Source: Gadus chalcogrammus (lineage: Eukaryota > Chordata > Actinopteri > Gadiformes > Gadidae). From it: 64,000 nt of DNA. Made by a program: the position numbers and the translations under genes. Of the stretch, positions 38,972-53,900 are shown piece by piece. A model generated the notes under the pieces. The model was not told the DNA's origin. It ran no database searches and worked only from the letters and a program-made list of their open reading frames with translations. The stretch covers positions 15,963,982-16,027,981 of the forward strand of contig NC_079431.1 in assembly GCF_026213295.1 (NCBI RefSeq), read 5' to 3'. Positions within the stretch are counted from its first letter, which is position 1. Every line of letters begins with the position of its first letter.

Positions 38972-41900
38972 TCAGTCGTCCACGATGCCCAGCATGCCGT
39001 CAAGCCTCAGTCGGCAGGCCAGCTCCTCCTCCTGGCTCCCTAGGATCTGGCGCTGGATGTCCTGGAGCCTCTGCGCCATGGTTACCGGGGACAAACTGGT
39101 CTGGCCCGGTCCGTCATCAAAAGTACAGTCCTCCGAGGACTTTGCTTTCTAAAATGATATACAACAGATGATGGTCACTATGACAATCACAATAATAAAC
39201 TGTACAAATAACTTTTTATTTATTTGTAGGCTTTTTAGTGATTTTTCTTTTATCAAAGGCAACTTACAGTGAATCCAACATTTGTTTACATACATGTCCT
39301 ACAGGAGCAGTTAGGGGTTAAGGGCATTGTTGCTCTTGCTACAGGTAGACTGTGGACATTGGGGTTTGAAACCAGGACCTCTCGGCGAGGAGTCAAACAT
39401 CCTAACACTAGACTAAAGTGTTTTTCAACGTGTAGTATGTGTACCATTACTGTAGGTGGTATGGGGATTTTATTATGGAATAGACACATTTAACTATGAA
39501 TAAATTTTTAGGTTTTATGTTAATTGTGTTTCTGAATGAAAGCAGCCTGTTTGCTTTTTCCTTCCAATGTTCCCCTCGTTACCATGGCACGCTCAGCCCC
39601 TGCATGTGTATTTACCTACTTTTTACCGTTCGCATACGAGTTGGTACGCAAAATGCCTTGATGATGACTTGGGCTGAATCTGAATACTTAGTACATACTA
39701 TTTATGTTCAGTGTCTACTACTTAACCGTACTACACTTGACTGTGTAGTACGGTCTACAGCTATGCGTAGAACGCCTCCGAACGCTTCCGAACACCGCCG
39801 AAACTCCACCGGATGTTTGGAGATGACGTATCTCCCCTCAGATGCCGGCAAAATTACCTTGATAAGTTACCGGTTTTCCGTCTTGTCATGGTTGCTATTA
39901 AATTAAAAATGTCTCTTTTTACTTAATTACTTACTTTACTTTTTTACTCTTTTTTTTAATGTCTCTTTTTTTCGCCGCTTTCTACGATGTCTTTCTGGTG
40001 GTGTCGGGTCAGCCATCTCTTCTTCGTTCGTTACTAGACTCCGGTTGCATTGTGGGATAGCGTAGTGAACTCCGTTGTTTACTGTGGCGGTAGTACGCAT
40101 TCGGAAACGTTTTCCGTACTACACAATGCGTACTGAGCATTCGGACGCGCTATATTTGTGGCGTACTACAAAATACATACTATTTAGCAGTCAAGTATGA
40201 GTATTCGGATTCAGCCTTGGTTTTGGAACCACTTCACCTGACTATCCCAACCCCATTAACTTGATTTATTATTGAAATCCCAATAAGATAAATGTAGGAC
40301 CATCATACTTTTGTGAGTGGGGCTCTCGATGATCTAGCCTTGCTAGAGGGCACGGCGGGGGGGGATGCGGAGAGCAGCGTGGAGGAGGGTATGAACAGAG
40401 GCATGGACAGGCTCTCCGGGGGGTCGGAGGTCAACCAGCGCTTCAGCTGCTCAATGCTCCTGCAGACAGACGGACAGACAGATAGGAGAGAGACAGACAG
40501 ACAGATGCAGAGAAACAAAGACATATTTAGATTTACAATGAACAGTTTGTCTCGACTCAAGATAGTACTCTTACAGGAGGCCTAAATCATGGTAGGGTAG
40601 AGGTAGGGTCCATGCCTCTGGCTGTGGGCCTTCTCCTCCTCCAGGCCGCGGAGCACCAGTCCAGGCAGCAGCTCCTGGGCTGAGGAGGTGTGGGTGATGT
40701 CCAGGCTGGGGGTGGAGGAGAGGGCGGCCTGGGGCGCTGCCAGGCAGTCAAACAGCCTTTGTCTCAGGGACAGAGAGCTAGGGGTCCCCTCGCTGGCATC
40801 GCAGCCTCTGGTGGAAGGGAGAGGTGAAAACCACACTGAAATATTAAATTATGCTGTCAAATTAAAAAATTATGTGTGTCAGGCCAATGCTTTTAGAACA
40901 TTATAGGAGAACCACTAAGCAGATTATTTAACTATAAAAAAAACAAAAAGACAGAAAAGTAGATGTGGTGCATTTTGTAAAGTGCGTTATTTCAACCCAG
41001 AAAGGTTGAAATAATCCAAACGCCGACCTAGAGAAATAAGCGTGGATAATGGGGTTGAACACGTGCTCCTCTCACCCTTCTGTATGCAGCCGTTTCTGCC
41101 GGTGTGTGAGTCGGACCGCCTGGCTCCACTCCTCAGGGGGATCGAAGTGCTTCAGGGACTCTGTGAGGAAGTACACCAGCACCTCCCCGTCCTCTGTCAC
41201 CGCATCTGATCACACGCAAAACAAAAACACACCCAGAAGATCTCATGAGAACGTGCGACACTGCATCAGTGAATAGCGCCCCATGACTACAATGGAGTGC
41301 TTTCTTCTTAGGTCAACACATTCAGCGGATAGGGGTTGGACATAAGGGCTACAACCAGGGGGAACGTACCCTGGCAGACGGGCAGGTCGGGGCTGGGCCA
41401 GTCCTTCAGCCTGTGGTCGATGCACAGCACCAGCAGGTCGTCCCAGGGCACCTGGTTGTATCCGGGCCCGTGGCGGTCGTCCCGCCCCCCCCAGGACATG
41501 CGACGGGGCGACGAGCGGCGGTGGCGGTGGGTGGCGGGGCCCGGATGGTAGTGCTGCTGGCGGACCCTCCCTAAGAGGTTTTCCAGCCGGGACACGAGGA
41601 GGGGCCGGCCTTGGGGGGTCCCGGGGATCTGGGAGGCGTAGCGGAGGACGGAGGACTGCAGCTGGGACCAGCCGGCTGTGGAATAAGGGATAGCATCAAG
41701 ACATACGTTAATAATCCAAGGTGGGAGGTGTTGGTGATTAATCTAATTTTGAACACGATTTCAATTTTAGCGTCAAACTATCACAAATTAACATAATCAG
41801 GTTTTTCGTTTTTCTGTTTTTTGTTTTATAGAAAGGGCAGAACAGCTGGATACATATTTGTACAGAATTTTAGATTGGAACATTTTCTTTTTGACCATTT

Positions 41901-44900
41901 TGTTCTCAGTTACAAAGTTTTCTTTGGGAGAGACATGCTTAAAAAGTGCAACATGTTTTCATACTCACAAATAATCATTTGAATAATCATGATTTCAATA
42001 TTGACCAAAATAATCGTGATTAGGATTTTCCCATAATCGAGCAGCCCTAGTGGGTGTAACAGAGCAGGACAGTAGTAGAAATTAGTAGAAACACGTAATG
42101 TAATCTAATGGAGTAGATGCTATTTGGTGGAGCCTCTGCCTCAGTACTCACCGGTAGCGGACGGCATGTCCCAGTCGGGGATGCTCAGGCCCAGCACCGC
42201 GCTGCGCAGCCAGGCCAGGTGCTGGGCCGAGTTCCAGCCCAGGTGGGCCCCCGGGGGCCAGCAGAGGCTGAGCAGCTCCGGGGAGGACACTGCGTCTGCC
42301 AGGTGGGCCAGCACGGCGTTGTACAGGCAGACCACCGGTGCCGGGTCCAGGGAGGGCAGGCCGACCGAGGCCCGCTCCCGGCGCTGGGCCTGCAGGCGGC
42401 CGCTGAAGTGCTGGCTGAGGCCCGCCTCCACGAACTGGACCAACGTCTGGCAGGAGAGGGGGCGGGGTGGGGGGGCGCGGGCCAGGAGCCAGCGCATGGC
42501 CTGGGTCAGCTGGGCAGACGGGGGGAATCACAGGGGGTTAGGGTTCAGGCGGAAAACTGTAGGGAAGTGCCCCCCCGAGAGGTGACAATGGTCTTGCATG
42601 TCTTATTCATTTAAATAATTTATTTTCTAACAAGGAAAGGCACATTCAAGAAAATTTATAATTTACGTTGACTAATTAATAGATAAAGCAAGGACAGTTT
42701 TATTTTATTTTATTATGAATAACTATTTATCTGTTTACCTAAAAATGGGGAAAAAAACAACAAAGACCATAATGCTTTGCAATCTGAACGATCTTTCAAC
42801 TATTCGAGGTAAACCATTGATTGTGCTGTGCGCCTTGCAGGTGTTTGAGGGCTACCTGGTGGGAGGCCTGCATGTCACTGGTGCTCTCCGGGATGTGATA
42901 GAACACGTGTTCAGAGATCAGGCCCTCCTCAACCAGGGTCTGCAGCATCAGAGCTAAGGGAGAGACAACCCACAACAAGGTCAGGAGCCATTTACAGTCA
43001 TTTATAGACCCAAAGACCTAAAGACCTTCTAATATAGGAGGGCATTTAGTTAGTTCTAGTTAGAATTATATTGACTTAGCTTTACTTGCATGTGTTTTAG
43101 CCCTGTAATTTGAGATTTCATGAATGTAAAGTGCTTTGTAAATTGAAATAATAATTATTTCATCAAATAAGAAGGACTTAGGATATTTATTTAACCTCAA
43201 AAAAAGAAACGATTAAAACGATTAAGACAACTAATTTACAGCACAGTATCAGGACTGTAATCAAAGTTTAAAGGTCAGAATATCCTATAAGCCCTATTTC
43301 AAAATGTCCCACTACAGGTCATCTTATGAGAGTACCTTCTTCTAGATTGTGCGTTTCACTGGTGCTGTGGTGCTGGGATCCCGGTACCAGTATGACCAGC
43401 GGTAACGGGATGTGCCAGGCGCTGGCCTGCTGGAGCTGTTTGAGCTGGAGCAAGGCCGAGAGCAGGGGGACGTCCTGGTCATCCTGCCCTTCCACGGGGC
43501 AGGGCAAGGCGGGGAGCAACAGCAGCAGAGCCCCCGTGCCCTGGAGCTCACTGCTCTCCTCCATCTGGGAGAATCCCTCATCGCTCAGAGGGCCGCGGGA
43601 CACCTTGGGGGACAATAAATGGGGGACATAAATTACACGGATCCACAAAAAAGAGAAATTAAAGGCAAAAAATAAGGGATTAAACTACATCTGTCACATT
43701 TGTCAGCAGTGTTATGCATACCCATGCTAGGATATTTATGCAGTTACAGTTTACAAGAATTGTATTTGTTTTCATGTTAAAAACTCATTATTTAGCTTTT
43801 CACAATGTTCACGTTGTATGGGCCTTATTCTCCTAGTATCCATCTTGGTTCCAAAAGCTAGCTGGGCGGGAGAACCGATGGTGGAATTCTGCATTCAGTT
43901 CAGAAGGGAACCTACCTTGATGCTGAGGTGGACCTTGTGCGCTCGCTCTCCAACCTCCTGTAGCGCGTTAGTGACACACAGCGTCTGCAGCGTTCCATCC
44001 ACCTGCTTCTCCTTGACCTCCAACCCCTCTCCGCCACCCAGCTTCACCTCCAGCCAATCAGAAAGCACCCTGTAGAGGAGGGCCACATTGTTGAGCCATT
44101 AATCAGACACTAAACTTCTACCCAACCCAAAGCGATTTAGAGGGGAACCGCGCAGCTTGCCTGTTTCTTATATAATAGTACATGCATGTGCATTGAAGAA
44201 ATTGCGGCATGCAACAACATCTCACTTAGGGCAAATACCATCCCATAAACCCGTGAGGTCAATGGTCCAAGTTTTCTGTGCTATTTGTTTCATACCACAA
44301 TGGATGAAGTCCACTAAACTGATGGAATTGGATCTCATGTTGGTATCGAGCTACTCACCGGTCAGCAAGGCTAGCGACACTCTCGTGGTCACTGGGCAAC
44401 AGCAGGGTGGCCTTCCAGAATATTCTATCGGGGGGGTTTGGGATGTTGTCCGTCACCAACCCTGGCAAGTCCAGCGGAGCCCAAACCGCCTCGCTGCAAC
44501 ACACACGCACACAAACACGATGAGTACAGCGAGAGTTTAGTCGTGCTGAGAGCCAGTGGTGTGGGGAAAGATGGAAAGAGAGAGAGTGGACTGCTTACTC
44601 CAGGAGCCGCTGGTAGTAGTAGTGAACTCTCATCTGGTGGAGGGTTTTCTGTCTCATTCTCAGCTGCCTGTGAAACGGGGACATCGTCATATATGGTTGA
44701 GGATAGGAGAGGTGCAAAGGCATGATGAATTAAAATACCCAAACAAAGGTGACACAGTAGGCTAACTAGTCTTATTTAAAAGGAAATATATCCCAACTGA
44801 AACTAGTCTGGAGTAAATAGAAATAAAAAGGGCATTTAATGCATCTTGTGCGGGCTGTAATAAGGATGGTATACAACCATGAGGACTCGTTCTCCTCAAT

Positions 44901-47900
44901 ATGACTTAAGTGTGAAATATTTAACAGTGTAGTGCCAGGTGTGCAGGCAGGCTGGGGTACCTTGTGCTGGAGAGGGTCATGTCCCCAGCGTTGCCCAGGT
45001 TGACCAGCCCGCGGGCCAGCTGGGAGAGGGAGGGCTGCTGAGGAGCGCTGGGGGCCAGCGCCCACAGCTTGCAGCGGGGGTCCACGCCACAGGGGGCCGC
45101 CGGGAAGCCCCGCATCTGCCTCTTGAGGCGCCGCCGCACGGCCACCACGTCACGCCACCTGGAGAGGGGGGGGGGGGAAGGAAGAAGAACGTGAATATCC
45201 TTCAATTAACTAAACACCTCACAACAACTGCTGTGAATCCCTCATCCTTTATCTGCCTGAAAAGATTTGTCAGAAATATCGTCCTGTGCCTTCCACGTCC
45301 CCTCGGTTTCACTACCTTTTGATGTACTTGTGGATGTGCTGCAGCTCCGCCTCCAGGACCTCCTCAGCCAATAGGGTGAGCTCTGTGTCCAGGGTCTCCT
45401 CCAACAGACCGGTGCAGACCTGCTCTGTGCACAGTGCTTCCAGCTCCCTCTGGTCTATCTCAGCCTCCCTGGTACAGGACACAAGTAGTCAGAGGCAGAT
45501 CCACATCTACTGCAGGCAGTTGTTCACTGCTGTGTGTCATTCAAATGAACTCCCATTTAGCAGGCTAGTATCTAAAGGGAGAGAGAGAGATTTATTTGAG
45601 ATGCATGTCATGAAGGAGCGGGTAGGGGTTAGGGCCCCTTGCTCAGGGATGAGTACAGGTAGGCTGAAGACGTTGAGGCTTGAGCAGGGAACCTGCCGCC
45701 CCGAAGACGCCCCAGCCACTACACTATTCTGCCCCCTTCATAGGGAACCCTTAGAACCCAGCAAAAACCCTTCTGGACACTAATCACAGATTGCGAACTG
45801 CAAACGGTGTAGTGTTCTGCTTTGGCCAGAACTTAAGTGAACTTCCGTCATCGTAGATCTGAACTAATGTAGGGTCTGAGGTCAACGTCAATAGTCTGAG
45901 GTCATTGAGGGTGGTATCTCAGCCCGTCTTACTGGATCTGTTCCCTGGCGGTCTGCTGGATGCTCTCGGCCAGGACGTCCCTCAGGACCTCAGCACAGAG
46001 AGAGAAGCTGAACTGGACCAGGAAGGCCTCGCACTCCTGCTTTCTCCTGCAGAGAGACAGATTCATAAATGGTACACTGCAGTTACGATTGCAGAATAAG
46101 ATTGAATTCAAATGTAATGTAATGTTTAATTTGAAGGTGTGCAGAGAGAATGGTTGAGACAGTAAATAATAGATTTGTCCTCAACAAATGATACCTTCCA
46201 GCCTGCATCAAATAAGTTATTTTAGTTTATGTGATTCATTACATCTTGAGCTAAATCAAAGCATGAATGAATCATGTGATGATGAGCTGTGTCCTACCGA
46301 GCCTCCTCTATTCTGCGTTTTTCCTCGGCAACACGTGAGGCTTCCAATTGGATCTCCTCAGAAGACACTTCCTGTAACACCTGGCCAATCACCTCGCTCA
46401 GGACCACCTCCACCTGCACATTGCTCTCCCTGTGGACCAATCAGATTCAAGTAAACAGCGTGATTGTATGAGTGTATGCGTGTGGGCGTGAGTGTACGTA
46501 TCTCTGTACTTACGACAGAGCCACTCTGGCGTAGTGTGCTCCCGCACTGGACACCTCTCTGACCGCCGAGTCCAACTCCTCCTCCAGAAGGCTCTCCACC
46601 ACAGACACGATGTCCTGGAGGACAGACGGGTAACAACCGTAAACAACAGCACTTTTTCCTTTTTATCTCAGGATTGACCACATCAATAAGTGCTTCATGT
46701 GATCGTAAAGCCAGCAACTCTACATGTTTGAACATCATACCTCATCGCTATAGGCTGGTGGTTTGGGCGCAGGGGGCTGCACTGGCAGAGGTAGGGGTGA
46801 TGGGGCTTTGACGGCCTGGGGCGGGAACAGAGGCTGGAAGAGCTGCAGGGCGGGGTTCACCGGCATGGCCAGACCGCTGGGGGGGAAGCCGGCCAGGCTG
46901 GCCTCCCCTAACAAGGGGGCAGCACACGCATCAGCCAGGGAGCCAGGCTGGGCCGGCTGCTGGTCTCCAAACAGCCTAGACGGCCGCGGCGGGGGCAGGG
47001 CCTCGACCTCCTGCAGAGCCCTGGGGTCTTGAGCGAACTCGGCTGAGAGGGCGGAGACAAATAGGGAGATGTCACATGGATCTAGGGCTGGGACGACGCG
47101 TCGACGTAATCGACGACGTCGACGCATAAATTACATTGACGCGAAAAATGCGCGTTGATTAAAAAAAGAAAAAAAAAAAGAAAAGATGGGCGGCGCCGGA
47201 GTGTAGTAGGCTCCTCAGACTTTCATCAGTGCAAGGCGCCACACACTCGTTCCTCTAAAGTATGGGAATTCTTTAATGTGAAAGGAAACGATTCCGTGAT
47301 ATGTCGTCTTTGCAAAATGGAGATGACTTTCCATTCTAGCACCACGGCAATTCACCAGCACCTGAAGAGGCGCCACCCGGTAGCAGCTGCAGATGACCGA
47401 GCACCGTACAATTCTAAGAATGCATTACTTTGCACTTTTATTTTGGAATTTAAAGGCAATAAACATGTATTGAAATGTTAAGGAATTCATATTTTTTTCA
47501 TTCAGATATGTAAATCAACATGTATAAATTGCTATTAGTCAATTAATGGGGAGATAATCGAGAATCGAATCGAAATCAAATCGGACTGAAAAAATGAATC
47601 GTTAGATGAATCGATGCATCGAAAAAATAATCGCTAGATTAATCGTTGAAAAAATAATCGTTTATCCCAGCCCTACATGGAACATGAATCCTTTTGTATT
47701 TTTCATGATGTATGTGAGTCTTGGAAAGATATACAATTATGTGCATCCCTCTCATCAAAAGTGACTTACAGGAGAAGATGCTGGTCTCTGGAGCCGCTGC
47801 CATGGCAACAGTGGTTGCGGTGGCGATGGGGGCTCGATATTGGCTGGAGGAAGGCTCTGGGGGTGTGCCTCCCTCTCCTCGGTACCTATTGTTGCCATCG

Positions 47901-50900
47901 AAGCTGCAGACGGGGATGTGCTGGGGGGGGCTTGGGAGCGGCCCTCCGTTCACCACCTCTCCGATCAGCACACACCTCTTCCCCAGGATGAACGCTGACT
48001 TCTTCAGGGACAACGACTCAGGGTCCTGGTAGGATGTGCGGCTCAGCTCCACCACGCTATGGAGAGGTCAAAGGTCAACTCTAGCAATGTGGTTCTTTGG
48101 CAAAAATGTCTGTCTTTGTTTACACTCAGCGTCTGTCTGTCTGTGTGTATACATAAAACAATACGAATATTCAGTGGAGAGGAGCGCGTCCACTCACCCG
48201 TCGCTGACCACCAGGCCGTACTGCTGGACGAAGTTGGACGCCGCATCAACATCTGGGAACATCAGCATCCGGGCCAGGTCCTCCACGGGGAACGCTGTGG
48301 ACCGCTGGGAGCCCACCGTGTGGGCGATGTTCAGGGTCAGCAGAGCCTTGGATCGCACCTGGAGACGCAGACAGGGACAGCGAGACAGGTGGAGAGAAAC
48401 ACAGACAGACAGACAGACCAGCACACAGTAATGAAACAGAGGTTTATTCACCAGACCTGGTTGTGCATTCATTTTATTTGGGATTCCCCAATATATGAAT
48501 CGTCATGGATTGCCAATAATGAAGGTTTTTGTACCATTTCAATGCAAAAGCTAAACTGAAATATCAATATCGGTCCAGAAATTCCTTGAGGTTTTCCATG
48601 TAGCACACACACTCTGCTCAAAGGGAATATTATAACACGGATTCATGTCAATAAGAAGCAGATGGGGAACTGGGCAACTCGCAGAAGGATGTCTATAGGT
48701 TAGGCTGCGGACATCGGGGATCAAACTCAGTACCTTTCTGCTGAGAATTGTATATCCTTAGACATTGCACTGTGCTGTTAAACATTGTAACCCACTCAAT
48801 TAACTATGGACAGCTGCAAAAGGTAGGGGAAACATTCAATTGCGGCATTCTACAGTCAAGGAACGTAAACAAGCTGTTTTCCCACCTGGTTGAAGTATCG
48901 GTGGAGGAGGCAGCTGGCCAGGTACGAAGCACACTTCACCAGCTTGAAGAAACGCACAAAGTTGTTGCTGTTGAGCGCAGCGAACGCCTGCACAGCAAAC
49001 TTCACCTCCGGGGAGTTACGGACCTCGTCTCGGAACTGCTGCACCTCCCTGCACACCACATGTAATATATATGAGATGTATATGAGAACTTAGTTGTACC
49101 TATAGTTGCATATATGATGACGAGTAGACATACATGAGCACAAAAGGAAAGCAAAAATCAGGAGGCTTGTGGCCCCAACATGAAGAATACTGTCTTCATT
49201 GGATTTCATTGACGGGAGTCGACTCATATTTGAAAACATTTTACATCTCAAACTAACTGATCAATCCAAGCAGTTGTCACAAACCTTGTCCATGATCAGC
49301 AACAGTGCTAGATTGGGATCTCACACCTATCATCAGCCTGTAGCACCGTACCTCGCTAGCTGGCTGGTGCTTTCCTTTCCAAAACATACTTAAGCATCCT
49401 CAAATGTAATATTATAATTATCTAAATAGGCCGCTTTCTACTTTTGATTGACATTCTCTTTGAGTGTCTTTAAATGGGATGCCTGCCGCTGACTAGGTGG
49501 AGCGCTCTCGACGTCCTCATGTTTAAAAGGTGCTCTCTTACTAAATTAACCGACTCATCAGTTCATTCCAGGGCCTCACCGCAGGGTGTCCCCCTCGTTA
49601 AGGTTGAGGAGCACGTTGTACAGCCGGAACTCGGCCTCCCGCGGGCAGTAGACCTGGCGCTCCGACAGATCCTGGTACATCTCCTTCAGGCTCTGCAGGC
49701 ACTTGGTCAGGTTCTCGTTGTTGATCTTGGGCTCGAACGTCCTCATGCTCTCCTCGCACAGTTGGTGGGCGCAGTGCACGTGGAAGCGTGTGCACTTCTC
49801 GATCAGCGCCACCGTCTCGGGGCAGCAGAGGTGCTGCTGGATGATGTCCTGTAGGAGAGGGGGGGGGATCATTCAATATTGATAACAATGATAACAAGCA
49901 ATAACTTATCAATACAAAACAAATCTCTGCCTGAGAATTGCTGTTAAGGTAACGTTTATTTGCATAGCCTTCATTACAAAGTCTTAAATGGTCTCCAAAG
50001 GCCCAGATTGAGGAAGCACTAAAGCTAGCACTTAGAGGCTTGTATGAATGAATGTATAAATGTATGGCTCAGATGGCCTTGACATTGGGAGTTATGGCTG
50101 CTATGGGTCTGTGCGGACCTTGCGGATGCCTCTGGTCCGGTTCCAGACGAAGTCGTACCAGTCCCGGTAGCCGTCAGGGCCCTGGTCCATGACCTGGGTG
50201 ACCAGGTAGTCCATGGTCAGGCTGAGCACAGGGAGGGGCCGCAGCTCGTGGGGGAGGGGCTCCTCCTGGTCCGCAGACGACCTGCTGTACTCCTTAATGG
50301 CCGCACGGTGGTCCACCTGATTGGGTATACAATGGGGAGAAGAGGACGTGGCTTCAGCGCATCCAAAACCCTAACACCTCATTCTCCAAGCGCTGCTCGA
50401 CTCGTGCAAGGTGTGTCGCTCGTGAGCGCCTTTTGGAGGACGTCATTCGAGTACATTATTAACTTGATTTGAGGCATACACTAATTACCTTTTCAGACGC
50501 ACTCAATGTGCGGACAAACAATACAGTGACACATCATATAAATGTTTTCAGGCTGGCCAAAAGACAGTAAAGAATGAAATCAAGTCATATGAAAGCAATA
50601 TAAAAAACAAGCTTAAGGCTGAGTCTCAATTCCTTTGCTCCAAGCAAAATCTCAGCCCTATGCCTCGCTGTTGCGCGTTCACGTGCAGCGAGTCATGTCC
50701 CGAAAGCCATTTTAAGGTAGGGTAAGGGTTAAGGGGGAGGGCTAACCTCCCCTCGAAGTTAATATTTTTGATGGGCACCCTTGCAAGCAACGTTACAGTT
50801 CAGTTATTATATATTGTACATAACACGTGGCCATATAACCCAGTTCTGCCATATAATTTCTCCTTATTTGTTATGTTTTCTTTCAGGAGATCATTGAGGC

Positions 50901-53900
50901 CGCTGCCATCACAGAGCCCATCCCTCCACCTCAAGCACCTCTTCTGCATTGGTAGCCCTAAGCCCCCCAACCCCCAAGAAGATAGCAAAATGAACCATCC
51001 ACTGATGGTCTAAAAATCAGTTAATGATAAAATTAGTAGAGTTAATGATAAAATGTGATGGTTGATGCCTTTTTGTAATGTGCAATATTAATATATTTAA
51101 AATAAAACGTCAACGACAACTAATGACGTACTGTAACTGGGTCTTGAATGGTTGTCGGCCTATTTCGTAGGGGTAGGGTTAAGGGGTAGGGGTAGGGTTA
51201 AGGTGGAGATTTTTGGTAGAGCAAAGAAAGGGGATTGGGCCTAAGTGCAGTGCACCAAACAGTGATCATCAATGGCCGTGAGACCCAGCGCTCCCTTACC
51301 ATCTCCGTCTCGGGGACCAGCTCGAAGCAGCTCAGCTGGTTGCGGGTCTCCCTCATGTAGCGCTCCTTCTCAGGACACATGTCAGGACACGTCCCCACAA
51401 ACACCTTGGACAGGACCAGGTCTGTACGCTTGGGACGCCCTGTAGGGAATATGTTAGATTAAGATTAAATCCCATCCATGGTGGGAGTTGTATTATAAAC
51501 AGAGGCTGATGATAGCGTTGTGGATAGGGTCAGGGTGTTCCCACGCGATACCCCAATGTCTGCAGCCAAACTTGTAGGTGAATTTGAGCAAACGCCCCTT
51601 ACCCTTCCTACTCCTTGATGACACACATCGAACATCACTCTATGCTACATTGCAAGTCACTTGACAGAAGCGTCTGTTTATTAACTAAATGGCAAATCAG
51701 TTCTGTGTGTGCCACTGAATGGGTTTTAGGAACATGGTGAATATAATTAGCTGTTGATATTTAGATCTGTTAAAATAGCATTCATTATATTAATAAATTA
51801 CATCAACAGTGAGAACAGGTCAACATAAACAAAGCAGAGATGTTGTCGTATGACCAACAAAAGGTGAAATAAGGAATAGTGTTGAGTGGTTGGTGGCTTC
51901 ACCTTGCCGCATGATCTTGTCCCGCTGCTCAAGGAGGCGGTACTTCTCATCCGCCGTTTCCGCTGTCTGGCCAATCAGGGGCAGAAGAGAGGAGGGCACG
52001 GAGCGTTCGGAGCTCAGCGATTGGCTGTCGGAGGAGCCTTCCTGTTGGGGATCGCTGTCAAACTGCAGGGACTTGGCAATGGAAGGCTTTTTCACTGGAG
52101 AACTGCAAGGAAACACAACAAAAGGAGAGCAACATTGGAGGTTTAACTTTTGGTCAATTTATGTGTTACATTAAACCAATAAACATAGGGTCGTTTAGGT
52201 AACGGTCGGCTTTTCTTTTTTTTTTGCCATCCACCCCCACAAAACATTGGGGGACTCTGCTATTATTATTATTTTATTTTTTTTAATTTATACATCAATA
52301 AGTTTTCAAGGATTAAACAGAACAAAAAATAGAGCTCTCATACAGAGTCACCTCAATCCTACAAACAGACAAACACAAACAGAAACAAAACAAAAACCCT
52401 AACCTGTATTTAGTTAAAAATAAATATAAATATCTGCAGCATCAGGAGCTGTTGTTGATGTACATATTTGAGGGATACTTATATAATTATGTCAAGAACT
52501 ACTTGCCACCTGACTGCAGCCCACCAAACAAAAGTTGATAATTTTTTCCATTCTTATCTGCAATGTGTGATTCTAATATAAAATTATGTTTGAGAAAGTG
52601 CTTAAATCTATTTATAAGTAAAGAATTCAGCTGATTTGGTCGTAAATATAAATATGTAAATAGTTGGCTTGATTCTTTGAGGCATGTTCATATAACAAGT
52701 GCATCCTTACAAAAGGTTAAGTCCGAGAAACAATCATCTACCTCTACAGAATACACGTCTTAAATCAGATTGCAAACTTCTATTTGCCACACTTTTTTCA
52801 AATGCATGTCTATACTATCAAATCTATTATTTTACCTTTATAATTTAATATTAAATTACTGATTGTCTTCAAAATGTGATCCCTGCCTGAAAAACTCTGA
52901 ATGGCCTTTGTGCAAGGAAAATAAATATGACTTGCCTAGTATTTTTTTTGTTGCACAGGTTGTGTTAACAAATAGGGAAAGATAGGCTCTATTTTGTGTG
53001 TTTGTGTGTTATCTACCTGCGAATCATGCTGGCAGAGCTGCCCAGCGAGGAAGCCCTGGTCTGGGGCCGGTGTTGGGGGGAGGAGCCTGAGTGTAACTCA
53101 TCAGGGAGGTTCTTCCTCTCCCTCTGCTCCTCTCTCTCTGGCTCCCCGGAACCTGGAAATGCAGAGCAACGGCGACATTTTAAGAGTTAATATTCAAAAG
53201 AATGTTGATAAACATTTTGTTTACAGACTAAAAATCCCAGAGCCCTTGTCTAAACTAGAGTATTAGTAATAATAATATAGTAAAGTAACAATAAAATGTG
53301 GAAACATTCCTATATATCGGATCACTGGAGTCCGGGAGGAGACTCTCCTCCCGGAGAGTCCTGATCAAATATATTCAATAGCTATGAATAACAATACAAA
53401 AAAAACACATTTCTAAGAAGACAATATTCATGGTTCAAACTTGAATGGATAATAACTACGCGTGGGGCCAGTGGGGGACAGTACTTACTTTGCCTCTTCC
53501 TTTGCCAGAAAATCTGGAGTTCATGCCTTTGCAGCGTTTTTCCCTTCTTCTTTGCCTTTGCTGCAGATGTCTGAAAGAGAAAAAAGTTATTATCGTAAGA
53601 CCGTCAAATATACTAAATAAATCAAATTACAGGTACCAATACATCATGGTTTCTCAACGGCGGCGTTCGCACAACCAAGGGGGGCGCTGGGAAAGTAATT
53701 GCTGTTGTTCAGTTCCAGCTGCTCTGAGCGTAGTCTCCACGAAAAGACTGTTTCGTGGTTCCCGGGCTGCGGTGCCCGCAGTTCCCGGGCCATTCATTCA
53801 TTGACGGGGCACGGTGGGAGGTGCGGGAGACGCGGAATTGCCTATCCCGCGGTACCCGGGCAGCTGTCACGGTGCCCGCAGTTTTTGGGCCATTCATTAA

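Noticed and set aside
42117..42614. Plus-strand 165- and 153-residue frames
   Set aside because: They lie opposite an MCM3AP coding exon (42152-42509) and reflect its high GC content.
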